NCBI RefSeq assembly: GCF_001667885.1
Contig: NZ_LZJW01000019.1
Coordinates: forward strand, 62,001 to 126,000
DNA from: Mycobacterium scrofulaceum
GTDB lineage: Bacteria; Actinomycetota; Actinomycetes; Mycobacteriales; Mycobacteriaceae
DNA length: 64,000 bases
Reading direction: 5' to 3'
Below the pieces are notes generated by a model. That model saw only the letters and a list, made by a program, of their open reading frames with translations. It was not told the DNA's origin and did not search any database. Below are positions 31,501 to 42,891 of this stretch, piece after piece. Position numbers and translations under genes: made by a program. How positions within the stretch are numbered: the first letter of the stretch is position 1; the number at the start of each line of letters is the position of its first letter.

Positions 31501-33060
31501 ATGAGTCGGCAGATCACGCTCGCCACGGTCTTGGTTGCGGTGACCACCGTGGTCGCCGGCTGCGTCCCGGGCCTGGCCGCCGACCCGCGCTTCGCCACCA
31601 ACTCCGGCGCCCGACCCCAAGGCGCGACCACCGCCAAGCCACCGCCCAGCGGGCCGCCGCCCATCGCGGCGCCGAAGAACGACCTGCCGTGGCACGACTG
31701 CACGTCGCGGGTGTTCGGCGACGCCGCGTTGCCCCCCGCCGCCGGGGTTCAGCTGGATTGCGCGAACTACGACGCGGACCTGGACCCCAACGGCGGCGGA
31801 ACGGGCACCGTCAGCGTCGGCGTCGTGCGCGCCCGCACCAGCCAGACCCCCCGCGACGCGGGGCCACTGGTCTTCACCACCGGCTCGGACCTGCCGTCGT
31901 CGGCGCAGCTACCGGTCTGGCTGTCCCGGGGCGGCGCCGACGTGCTGCAGACGCACCCGATCGTGGCCGTTGATCGGCGCGGCATGGGCATGTCGAACCC
32001 GATCGACTGCCGGGACCCCTCCGACCGTCAGATCATGCGCGACCAGGCACAGTTCCAAACGGGTGACGATCCCGTCGCCAACCTCTCGGACGTCGCGAAC
32101 ACCGCCACCACCAACTGCACCGACGCCATCGCACCGGGCGCCGGCGCCTACGACAACGCCCACGCCGCCTCCGACATCGAGCGGCTGCGCACGCTGTGGG
32201 ACGTTCCCGCGGTCGCGCTGGTCGGGATCGGCAACGGCGCCCAGGTGGCGCTCGCCTACGCCGCGACGCGCCCTGACAAGGTCGCCCGGTTGATCCTCGA
32301 CTCGCCAGTTGCGTTGGGCGTCAACGCCGAAGCCGCCGCCGAGCAGCAGGTCAAAGGCCAACAGGCCGCGCTCGACGCGTTCGCCGCCCAGTGCATCGCG
32401 GTGAACTGTGCGCTGGGCCCCGACCCCAAGGGCGCGGTCAGCGCGTTGCTGGCCGACGCCCGCGCCGGCAAGGGGCCCGGCGGCGCGTCCGTGGCCGAGG
32501 TGGCGAACGCCATCACCGTCGCGTTGGGCTTTCCCGCCGGCGGCCGCGTCAACGCCACCACCAACCTGGCCAACGCGCTGGCGGCCGCCCGCTCCGGCGA
32601 CACCAACCAGCTGACCAACCTGATCAACCACGCCAACGCCACCGAGGACTCCGACGGCCAGTTCGTCAACACCTGCAGCGACGCCGTCAACCGCCCCACC
32701 CCGGACCGGGTGCGCGAGCTGGTCGTCGCGTGGGCCAAGCTGTACCCGCAGTTCGGCACCGTCGCGGCGCTCAACTTGGTCAAGTGCGTGCACTGGCCCA
32801 CCGGCTCACCCCCGGCGGCGCCGAAGTCGTTGAAGGTCGACGTCCTGTTGCTCGGCGTGCAGAACGACCCGATCGTCGGGACCGAAGGCGTCGCGGCCAC
32901 GGCGGCCACCGTCATCAACGCCAACGCGGCCAGCAAGCGGGTGATGTGGCAGGGCATCGGTCACGGCGCCAGCATCTACTCCCCGTGCGCGGTCTCGCCG
33001 CTGATCGGCTACGTCAACAGCGGCAAACTGCCCGGAACCGACACGTACTGTCCCGCCTGA
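31501..33060 (+). CDS. Alpha/beta-hydrolase-like lipoprotein, Rv2672-like, nucleophile Ser absent
   Basis: A 519-residue lipoprotein (lipobox VAGC near residue 21). The fold follows the tripeptidyl aminopeptidase/CaeA plan: strand and turn IVAVDRRGMGMSNPIDC, lid region with several Cys, LLLGVQNDPIVGTEG with the expected Asp, and QGIGHGASIY with the expected His. At the nucleophile elbow, where GxSxG is expected, the sequence is VGIGNGAQVALAYA, giving Asn in place of Ser (codon AAC). This may make it a pseudoenzyme or use another residue. By position it matches Rv2672, which as I recall has the same substitution. Upstream gene ribD ends 66 bp before. Confidence 0.85.
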   Translation: MSRQITLATVLVAVTTVVAGCVPGLAADPRFATNSGARPQGATTAKPPPSGPPPIAAPKNDLPWHDCTSRVFGDAALPPAAGVQLDCANYDADLDPNGGGTGTVSVGVVRARTSQTPRDAGPLVFTTGSDLPSSAQLPVWLSRGGADVLQTHPIVAVDRRGMGMSNPIDCRDPSDRQIMRDQAQFQTGDDPVANLSDVANTATTNCTDAIAPGAGAYDNAHAASDIERLRTLWDVPAVALVGIGNGAQVALAYAATRPDKVARLILDSPVALGVNAEAAAEQQVKGQQAALDAFAAQCIAVNCALGPDPKGAVSALLADARAGKGPGGASVAEVANAITVALGFPAGGRVNATTNLANALAAARSGDTNQLTNLINHANATEDSDGQFVNTCSDAVNRPTPDRVRELVVAWAKLYPQFGTVAALNLVKCVHWPTGSPPAAPKSLKVDVLLLGVQNDPIVGTEGVAATAATVINANAASKRVMWQGIGHGASIYSPCAVSPLIGYVNSGKLPGTDTYCPA

Positions 33061-33078
33061 TTTTCCGGCCGCGCGCCG

Positions 33079-34368
33079 GTGTACGGTGCGCTGGTGACGG
33101 CAGCTGAATCGACCGGCTTGCGTGATCGAACGCTCGCCGCCTTTCGTCCCCGCAGCGGGCCGCCGAGCACCGCGACGATATTGCGATCGGCGTTGTGGCC
33201 GGCGGCCGTTTTATCGGTGCTGCACCGCAGCATCATCCTGACGCTGAACGGCAACATCACCGACGACTTCAAGCCGGTGTACCGGGCGGTGCTGAACTTC
33301 CGGCGCGGCTGGGACATCTACAACGAGCACTTCGACTACGTCGACCCGCACTATCTGTACCCGCCCGGCGGCACGCTGCTGATGGCGCCGTTCGGATACC
33401 TGTCCTTCACGCCGTCGCGGTACCTGTTCATCCTGATCAACACCGTGGCGATTCTGATCGCCTGGTACCTGCTGCTGCGGTTGTTCAAGTTCACGCTGTC
33501 CTCGGTGGCCGCGCCCGCCCTGCTGCTGGCCATGTTCTGCACGGAAAGCGTCACCAGCACGCTGGTGTTCACCAACATCAACGGCTGCGTTCTGCTGGCC
33601 GAGGTGTTGTTCCTGCGGTGGCTGCTGGACGGGAACGTCCGGCACCAATGGTGGGCCGGGCTTGTCATCGGCTTGACGCTCACGCTCAAACCCGTGCTGG
33701 GTCCGCTGCTGTTGCTGCCGTTGCTGAACCGGCAGTGGCGGACGCTGGTACCCGCGTTGCTGGTCCCGATCGCCATCAACGCGGCCGCCTGGCCGCTGGT
33801 CAGCGATCCGAACGACTTCGTCACCCGTACGCTGCCCTACATCGGCGGCGTCCGCGACTACTTCAACAGTTCGATCGAGGGCAACGGTGTGTATTTCGGC
33901 CTGCCCACGTGGCTGATCGTCTTCCTGCGGCTGCTGTTCACGGTGCTGGCGGTCGGCGCGCTGTGGCTGCTCTACCGCTACTACCGCACCCGCGATCCGC
34001 TGTTCTGGTTCACCAACTCGTCGGGCGTGCTGCTGTTGTGGTCATGGCTGGTGCTGCCGCTGGCCCAGGGTTACTACTCGATGATGCTGTTCCCGTTCCT
34101 GATGACGGTGGTGCTGCGGAACTCGCTGATCCGCAACTGGCCGGCGTGGCTGGGGATCTACGGCTTCCTGACGCTCGACGACTGGTTGATCTACCGGTAC
34201 ATGCGGTATGGCCGCGCGCTGCACTACCTCAAGATCACCTACGGCTGGTCGCTGCTGTTGATTGTGGTGTTCACCGTGCTCCTGTTCCGTTACCTCGACG
34301 CGAAGGCCGAGGACCGGCTGGACGATGGCATCGACCCGGCGTGGCTGAACGCCGAGCGCGCCCGGTGA
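33079..34368 (+). CDS. aftC: Arabinofuranosyltransferase AftC
   Basis: A 429-residue GT-C membrane glycosyltransferase almost collinear with M. tuberculosis AftC (Rv2673). It transfers arabinofuranose from decaprenyl phosphate to make the alpha-1,3 branch of arabinan in arabinogalactan and lipoarabinomannan, on the outer face of the plasma membrane. About ten hydrophobic helices are visible; the first large loop has NGNITDDFKPVYRAVLNF, with the acidic pair typical of GT-C enzymes, then YNEHFDYVDPHYLYPPGG. Translation starts at GTG (product VYGALVTAAES). The stop codon forms the beginning of a tandem repeat. Confidence 0.95.
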   Translation: MYGALVTAAESTGLRDRTLAAFRPRSGPPSTATILRSALWPAAVLSVLHRSIILTLNGNITDDFKPVYRAVLNFRRGWDIYNEHFDYVDPHYLYPPGGTLLMAPFGYLSFTPSRYLFILINTVAILIAWYLLLRLFKFTLSSVAAPALLLAMFCTESVTSTLVFTNINGCVLLAEVLFLRWLLDGNVRHQWWAGLVIGLTLTLKPVLGPLLLLPLLNRQWRTLVPALLVPIAINAAAWPLVSDPNDFVTRTLPYIGGVRDYFNSSIEGNGVYFGLPTWLIVFLRLLFTVLAVGALWLLYRYYRTRDPLFWFTNSSGVLLLWSWLVLPLAQGYYSMMLFPFLMTVVLRNSLIRNWPAWLGIYGFLTLDDWLIYRYMRYGRALHYLKITYGWSLLLIVVFTVLLFRYLDAKAEDRLDDGIDPAWLNAERAR

Positions 34369-34507
34369 TCGCAAGCGCGGCGAAGCCGGGCGCAGCGGGT
34401 CACCGCAGTTGCCTGTGATCGCAAGCGCGGCGAAGCCGGGCGCGGCGGGTCACCGCAGTTGCCCGTGATCGCAAGCGCGGCGAAGCCGGGCGCAGCGGGT
34501 CACCGCA
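34365..34507. repeat. 50-bp tandem repeat, about 2.85 copies, after aftC
   Basis: The unit begins GTGATCGCAAGCGCGG at 34365, 34415 and 34465 and continues CGAAGCCGGGCGCAGCGGGT then CACCGCAGTTGCC; the third copy is cut short at CACCGCA. The period is exactly 50. The aftC stop TGA is part of the first unit. Related copies in reverse orientation lie after ceoC and after ribD. Copy number may vary between strains. Confidence 0.9.
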
Positions 34508-34527
34508 AATAGAGCTAGCGTGGAGGC

Positions 34528-34938
34528 ATGACTAGCCCGAAGCTGCAGCTGACCGACGACGAGTGGCGCCAGAAGCTCACGCCGGAGGAGTTTCACGTGC
34601 TGCGCCGCGCCGGCACCGAGCGGCCGTTCACCGGTGAGTACACCGACACCAAAACCGAAGGCATCTATCAGTGCCGGGCGTGCGGCGCCGAATTGTTCCG
34701 CAGCACAGAGAAATTCGAGTCGCACTGCGGCTGGCCGTCGTTCTTCGACCCGGCCAACTCCGACGCGGTGATCCTGCGGCCCGACCACTCAATGGGGACG
34801 ACGCGCACCGAGGTGCTGTGCGCGAACTGCCACAGCCATCTGGGCCACGTGTTCACCGGCGAGGGCTACCCGACGCCAACCGATCAGCGCTACTGCATCA
34901 ACTCCATCTCGCTGCGCCTGGTGCCGGCGGGGGCGTAG
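34528..34938 (+). CDS. msrB: Peptide-methionine (R)-S-oxide reductase MsrB
   Basis: A 136-residue enzyme that reduces methionine-R-sulfoxide in proteins during repair of oxidative damage. It has the zinc-holding pairs CRACG (about residue 51) and CANC (about 99), the substrate pocket CGWPSFFDP, and the catalytic Cys in QRYCINSISL near residue 121. Length and order fit the family and Rv2674. It begins 20 bp after the tandem repeat and ends 33 bp before the first palindrome-ended repeat. Confidence 0.94.
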   Translation: MTSPKLQLTDDEWRQKLTPEEFHVLRRAGTERPFTGEYTDTKTEGIYQCRACGAELFRSTEKFESHCGWPSFFDPANSDAVILRPDHSMGTTRTEVLCANCHSHLGHVFTGEGYPTPTDQRYCINSISLRLVPAGA

Positions 34939-34971
34939 TCCCACAGGCCTGGCGCGGCTTCTCGCCGCGAC

Positions 34972-35020
34972 ACTTAAACCACGCACGCGACACGCCGGAA
35001 AACGTCGCCAAGGTTTAAGT
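34972..35020. repeat. 49-bp repeat with terminal inverted arms, left copy
   Basis: The element begins ACTTAAACC and ends GGTTTAAGT, perfect 9-bp inverted arms, and is 43/49 identical to the copy at 35904-35952 in the same orientation. The similarity runs a few bases beyond on both sides (CCGCGAC before, TCG after). It lies 40 bp before the start of the nuclease-like gene. Confidence 0.88.
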
Positions 35021-35060
35021 CTCGTGGAGCCCCGGGCTCGGTCACGACGTCTTTCCCGGT

Positions 35061-35909
35061 GTGGACGACGCGTTTGTCGGCAGCGAGGCACTCCGGCGGG
35101 GAGCTATGAGCCGGCATCGGTTGCGCGCCGAGTTCCGCGCCGTATACCCCGACGTTTACCTACCGGCCTACGCCACGCCCTCGTTACGCACGCGGTCGGT
35201 TGCCGCCTGGCTGTGGTCGGGTCGGCGCGGCGTGATCGCCGGACTGGCCGCCGCGGCACTACACGGCGCCCAGTGGATTGACGACGACGAGCGGATCGAA
35301 TTGATCTGGCGGAACCCGCACCCGCCGGCCGGCGTGCTCACACGTGATCAGCGAGTCGAGCCCGACGAGGTCACGCGTGTCTGTGGTCTGCCGGTGACGT
35401 CTCTCGCGAGGACGGCGTTCGACCTGGCCAGGCGGCCGCCCGTCGGCGAGGCGGTCGCGCGCCTCGACGCGCTGATGCGAGCGACGCCGTTCTCCAGCGA
35501 GGAGGTGATGCTCCTAGCCAAGCGGCACGCCGGGGCACGCGGGCTGCGGACGCTCCGCTCGGCTCTTCCCTTGGTCGATCCGGGCGCCGCATCACCCAAA
35601 GAAACCTGGCTGCGCTTGCTGCTGATCGATTCCGGCCTACCCGCTCCCCGAACGCAGGTACCGGTCCAGCAAGCCTGGCGCTTGATCGCGCTCCTCGACA
35701 TGGGCTGGGAGGAGTACATGGTGGCCGCCGAATACGACGGCGATCATCATCGGGCCAACCGTCGGCAGTACGCCCGGGACCACGATCGGCTCCGGAAACT
35801 CGACGAACTGGGTTGGGTCGTGATCCGGGTGATCGCCGAGGACAAGCCCGACGACGTCGTGCGACGGATGCGAGAAGCGCTTACCCGTCGGGGTTACCGC
35901 GACACTTAA
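35061..35909 (+). CDS. AbiEi-like/DUF559 protein with a Vsr-type endonuclease fold
   Basis: A 282-residue protein from GTG 35061. The N-terminal half (SRHRLRAEFRAVYPDVYLP, VIAGLAAAALHGAQWI, GLPVTSLARTAFDLARR) matches actinobacterial AbiEi-type winged-helix antitoxin-like domains. The C-terminal half has VAAEYDGDHHRANRRQYARDHDRL then GWVVIRV, matching DUF559, which is related to Vsr/very short patch repair nucleases; EYDGDHH contains the candidate metal-binding acids. No signal peptide. The stop TAA lies inside the right-hand 49-bp repeat. The gene is absent from this place in the M. tuberculosis order as I recall it. Role unknown; nuclease or mobile-element function is inference. Confidence 0.82.
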   Translation: MDDAFVGSEALRRGAMSRHRLRAEFRAVYPDVYLPAYATPSLRTRSVAAWLWSGRRGVIAGLAAAALHGAQWIDDDERIELIWRNPHPPAGVLTRDQRVEPDEVTRVCGLPVTSLARTAFDLARRPPVGEAVARLDALMRATPFSSEEVMLLAKRHAGARGLRTLRSALPLVDPGAASPKETWLRLLLIDSGLPAPRTQVPVQQAWRLIALLDMGWEEYMVAAEYDGDHHRANRRQYARDHDRLRKLDELGWVVIRVIAEDKPDDVVRRMREALTRRGYRDT

Positions 35910-35952
35910 ACCACGCACACGACACGCCGCAAAGCGCCGCCATAGTTTAAGT
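35904..35952. repeat. 49-bp repeat with terminal inverted arms, right copy
   Basis: Begins ACTTAAACC and ends AGTTTAAGT (8 of 9 inverted matches). Same length and orientation as the left copy, with six substitutions. It supplies the last codon and stop (ACT TAA) of the nuclease-like gene, so the gene and the repeat are physically one unit. Confidence 0.88.
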
Positions 35953-35964
35953 TTCGCGGAAATC

Positions 35965-35996
35965 GCGACCCGAGCGGCGGCAGCCGCTCGGGTCGC
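35965..35996. terminator. Strong hairpin between convergent genes
   Basis: A perfect 14-bp stem, GCGACCCGAGCGGC with its complement, closed by GGCA. It stands between the end of the nuclease-like gene and the end of the methyltransferase gene and should stop transcription from both sides. No U-tract follows. Confidence 0.75.
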
Positions 35997-36015
35997 AAGC
36001 GGGAACGAGGCGGAC

Positions 36016-39867
<3,852 letters not shown>

Positions 39868-39925
39868 CGTCCTCAATGCTGCCACGACGGCGGCCCCGTC
39901 CCCGCGCTGCGTACTATCAACCACC

Positions 39926-40747
39926 GTGCCAGTCAGCCAGCCCCCGGTTAATTACGACGAGTTCCCCAGCCTGCGCTGCGAAGTGGGCGACAACGGCATC
40001 CTGACGCTGGTTCTCGACGCCCCCGGCCTCAACTCGGTGGGCCCGCAGATGCACCGCGACCTCGCCGACATCTGGCCGGCGATCGCCCGCGACCCCGACG
40101 TGCGCGTCGTGCTGGTCCGCGGTGAGGGCAAGGCCTTCTCGTCCGGCGGCAGCTTCGATTTGATCGCCGAAACCATCGGCGAGTACGAAGGGCGGATCCG
40201 CATCATGCGGGAGGCCCGCGACCTGGTGCTCAACATGGTCAACTTCGACAAGCCGGTCGTGTCGGCGATCCGCGGACCCGCCGTCGGGGCGGGCCTGGTG
40301 GTGGCCCTGCTTGCCGACGTGTCGGTGGCGGGCCGCACGGCCAAACTCATCGACGGGCACACCAAGCTGGGCGTGGCCGCCGGCGATCACGCCGCGATCT
40401 GCTGGCCGCTGCTGGTGGGCATGGCCAAGGCCAAGTACTACCTGCTCACCTGCGAGACGCTGCTCGGCGAGGAGGCGGAGCGAATCGGCCTAGTGTCGAC
40501 CTGCGTCAACGACGACGACGTGCTGGCCACGGCCACCCGGATCGCCGAGGACCTGGCGCGGGGCGCGCAGAACGCCATCCGTTGGACCAAGCACAGCCTC
40601 AACTACTGGTACCGCATGTTCGCGCCCGCCTTCGACACTTCGCTGGGCCTGGAGTTCCTGAGCTTCAGCGGCCCCGACGTGCAGGAGGGCCTTGCGGCGC
40701 ATCGCGAGAAGCGGCCGGCCCGATTTACCGGCGGAAACGCGTCCTGA
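39926..40747 (+). CDS. echA15: Enoyl-CoA hydratase EchA15-like
   Basis: A 273-residue crotonase-family protein divergent from hemE. The GTG at 39926 gives [16 protein letters not shown], followed by [32 protein letters not shown] (first oxyanion segment), [22 protein letters not shown] (second), and [14 protein letters not shown]. By position it corresponds to Rv2679 (echA15). The precise acyl-CoA substrate is unknown. Only 58 bp separate the two divergent start codons, so promoters overlap. Confidence 0.88.
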   Translation: MPVSQPPVNYDEFPSLRCEVGDNGILTLVLDAPGLNSVGPQMHRDLADIWPAIARDPDVRVVLVRGEGKAFSSGGSFDLIAETIGEYEGRIRIMREARDLVLNMVNFDKPVVSAIRGPAVGAGLVVALLADVSVAGRTAKLIDGHTKLGVAAGDHAAICWPLLVGMAKAKYYLLTCETLLGEEAERIGLVSTCVNDDDVLATATRIAEDLARGAQNAIRWTKHSLNYWYRMFAPAFDTSLGLEFLSFSGPDVQEGLAAHREKRPARFTGGNAS

Positions 40748-40898
40748 GCTGGTTCGATACGCTCCGATGAGCTCTGGTAACGGCTTGGTCGCGGTCGGCG
40801 CGCCTGGTTTCGCCTGTCGGCCGATGGGTCTACCGTCGGACCCTGTGACCCGTGCCGCGACGACGAAGAGCGACCGGGATGAACAGGAGCGGCGCCAA

Positions 40899-41480
40899 GT
40901 GACCTCAGCTGAACCGGAGCCATTCCGCGAGGCGGTAGCGGCGATGAACGGCGTCACCGTGCGGCCGGAAATCGAGCTGGGCCCGATCCGCCCGCCGCAA
41001 CGCCTGGCCCCCTACAGCTACGCGCTGGGGGCCGAGGTCAAACACCCCGACCGCGAGATCGTTCCGGAACGGTCCGACGGCGACGCCTTCGGCCGGCTGA
41101 TCCTGCTGTACGACCCGGAGGGCGCCGACGCGTGGGACGGCACCATCCGGCTGGTCGCCTACATCCAGGCCGACCTGGACCCCAGCGAGGCGGTCGACCC
41201 CCTGCTGCCCGAGGTGGCGTGGAGCTGGCTGGTAGACGCGCTGGAATCCCGGATGGATCAGGTCACCGCGCTGGGCGGCACCGTCACCGCGACCACGTCG
41301 GTGCGCTACGGGGACATCTCCGGACCGCCGCGCGCCCACCAGTTGGAGCTGCGAGCGTCGTGGACGGCGACCACGCCGCAAGTCGGTGTTCACGTCGAGG
41401 CCTTCTGCGAGGTACTGGAACACGCGGCGGGCCTCCCACCCACGGGCGTCACCGATCTGAGCTCCCGGTCACGCGCCTGA
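40899..41480 (+). CDS. DUF3000 family protein, Rv2680-like
   Basis: A 193-residue cytosolic protein of the DUF3000 family: FREAVAAMNGVTVRPEIELGPIRPPQRLAPYSYAL (residues 8-42) and the later PEVAWSWLVDALESRM and TATTSVRYGDISGPPRAHQLELRASWTA region. GTG 40899 has AGGAG at 9 nt spacing; GTG 40845 and ATG 40767 are alternatives in frame. It ends one base before the next start. In actinobacteria DUF3000 genes sit next to the RNase D-like gene, as here, suggesting linked function that is not known. Confidence 0.82.
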   Translation: MTSAEPEPFREAVAAMNGVTVRPEIELGPIRPPQRLAPYSYALGAEVKHPDREIVPERSDGDAFGRLILLYDPEGADAWDGTIRLVAYIQADLDPSEAVDPLLPEVAWSWLVDALESRMDQVTALGGTVTATTSVRYGDISGPPRAHQLELRASWTATTPQVGVHVEAFCEVLEHAAGLPPTGVTDLSSRSRA

Positions 41481-41481
41481 C

Positions 41482-42822
41482 ATGTGCGAACCGGAGGCCC
41501 CCGGGCCCGGCAGCACTGCGCCCGACAACAGCAAGCCCGACAGCAGCAAGCCCGACACCAGCGAGCCCGACCACCCCGAACCCCAGCCCACGCCGCTGCT
41601 GCACCCCGCCGAAGGGATTCCCGACCTCTCGGTGACGGTCCGCCAGATCCAGGAGGCCGCGAAGCTGCTGGGCCGTGGGCGCGGGCCGTTCGCCGTCGAC
41701 GCCGAGCGGGCGTCGGGTTTCCGGTACTCGAACCGGGCCTACCTGATCCAGATCCGCCGGGCCGGCGCCGGCACGGTGCTCATCGACCCGGTGAGCCACG
41801 GGGCCGACCCGCTGGAGGCGCTGCGGCCCGTCGCCGAGGTGCTGAGCGAAGACGAATGGATCCTGCATTCCGCCGACCAGGACCTGCCCTGCCTGGCGGA
41901 GGTCGGCCTGCGGCCGCCGGCCCTCTACGACACCGAACTGGCCGGGCGGCTGGCCGGTTTCGAGCGGGTGAACCTCGCCACGATGGTGGAGCGGCTGCTG
42001 GGCTCCGGGCTGGCCAAGGGCCACGGCGCGGCCGACTGGTCCAAGCGCCCGCTGCCCGAGGAATGGCTCAACTACGCGGCGCTGGATGTCGAACTGCTCA
42101 TCGAGCTGCGCGCCGCGATCGCCGAGGTCCTGGCCCAGCAGGGCAAAACGGATTGGGCCGCAGAGGAATTCGACTATCTGCGGGCGGTGGGGTCCAGGGA
42201 CCCCAGCGCCACGGGGCGACCGGACAGATGGCGGCGCACCTCGGGCATCCACCGGGTGCGCGACCAGCGTGCGCTGGCCGCGGTTCGCGAGCTGTGGCTG
42301 ACGCGCGACCGCATCGCCCAGCGCCGCGACATCGCGCCGCGGCGCATCCTGCCGGACTCGGCCATCATCGAGGCCGCCCTCGCCGACCCGAAGACGATCG
42401 AGGACCTCACCGCGCTGCCGGTGTTCGGCGGGCGCAATCAGCGCCGCAGCGCCGCCACCTGGCTGGGGGCGCTGGAGGCGGCCCGGCAGACCAAGAACCC
42501 GCCCGCCGATGCCGAACCGCCCAACGGCCCGCCCCCGCCGGCGCGCTGGAGCCGGCGCAAACCCGAGGCGGCCGCGCGGCTGGAGGCGGCGCGCGCGGCG
42601 CTGTCCCGGGTGTCGGAGGAGGTTCACGTCCCCACCGAAAACCTGGTCTCGCCCGACCTGGTGCGACGGTTGTGCTGGGACTGGGAACCGGCGCCCGATC
42701 CCCTCGACGCCGTCGAGACATTCCTGCGCGCCGGGCAAGCCCGCCGCTGGCAGCGCGAACTGGTGGATCCCCCGCTGGCGCAGGCCCTGCAGCCCCCGGA
42801 GAGCACCGAAACCGGCGACTAG
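41482..42822 (+). CDS. RNase D-like 3'-5' exonuclease with HRDC domain
   Basis: A 446-residue protein. After a disordered N-terminus, the DEDD exonuclease core is seen: FAVDAERASGFRYSN (Asp-Glu of motif I), WILHSADQDLPCLAEVG (motif II Asp) and EEWLNYAALDVELLIEL (motif III, Tyr and Asp). An HRDC domain follows, about 225-300 (RALAAVRELWLTRDRIAQRRDIAPRRIL). It should trim 3' ends of structured RNA. It corresponds to Rv2681 and is coupled to the DUF3000 gene (1-bp gap). The N-terminus has four five-residue repeats, PDNSK PDSSK PDTSE PDHPE. Confidence 0.88.
   Translation: MCEPEAPGPGSTAPDNSKPDSSKPDTSEPDHPEPQPTPLLHPAEGIPDLSVTVRQIQEAAKLLGRGRGPFAVDAERASGFRYSNRAYLIQIRRAGAGTVLIDPVSHGADPLEALRPVAEVLSEDEWILHSADQDLPCLAEVGLRPPALYDTELAGRLAGFERVNLATMVERLLGSGLAKGHGAADWSKRPLPEEWLNYAALDVELLIELRAAIAEVLAQQGKTDWAAEEFDYLRAVGSRDPSATGRPDRWRRTSGIHRVRDQRALAAVRELWLTRDRIAQRRDIAPRRILPDSAIIEAALADPKTIEDLTALPVFGGRNQRRSAATWLGALEAARQTKNPPADAEPPNGPPPPARWSRRKPEAAARLEAARAALSRVSEEVHVPTENLVSPDLVRRLCWDWEPAPDPLDAVETFLRAGQARRWQRELVDPPLAQALQPPESTETGD
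41521..41580. repeat. Four 15-nt in-frame coding repeats
   Basis: Four consecutive 15-nt units each starting CCCGAC encode PDxSK/E-type pentapeptides in the disordered N-terminus of the RNase D-like protein. Such repeats can slip in copy number without shifting frame. Confidence 0.8.
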
Positions 42823-42891
42823 TCGCGCCGTACGTGCAACGCCCGCGAAAACCGCGCTCAACATCGCACTGATGCGCGCTCGGCGAGCGGG

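Noticed and set aside
34365..34507. Possible CRISPR array
   Set aside because: Units are direct 50-bp copies without unique spacers and related copies occur elsewhere; no cas genes.
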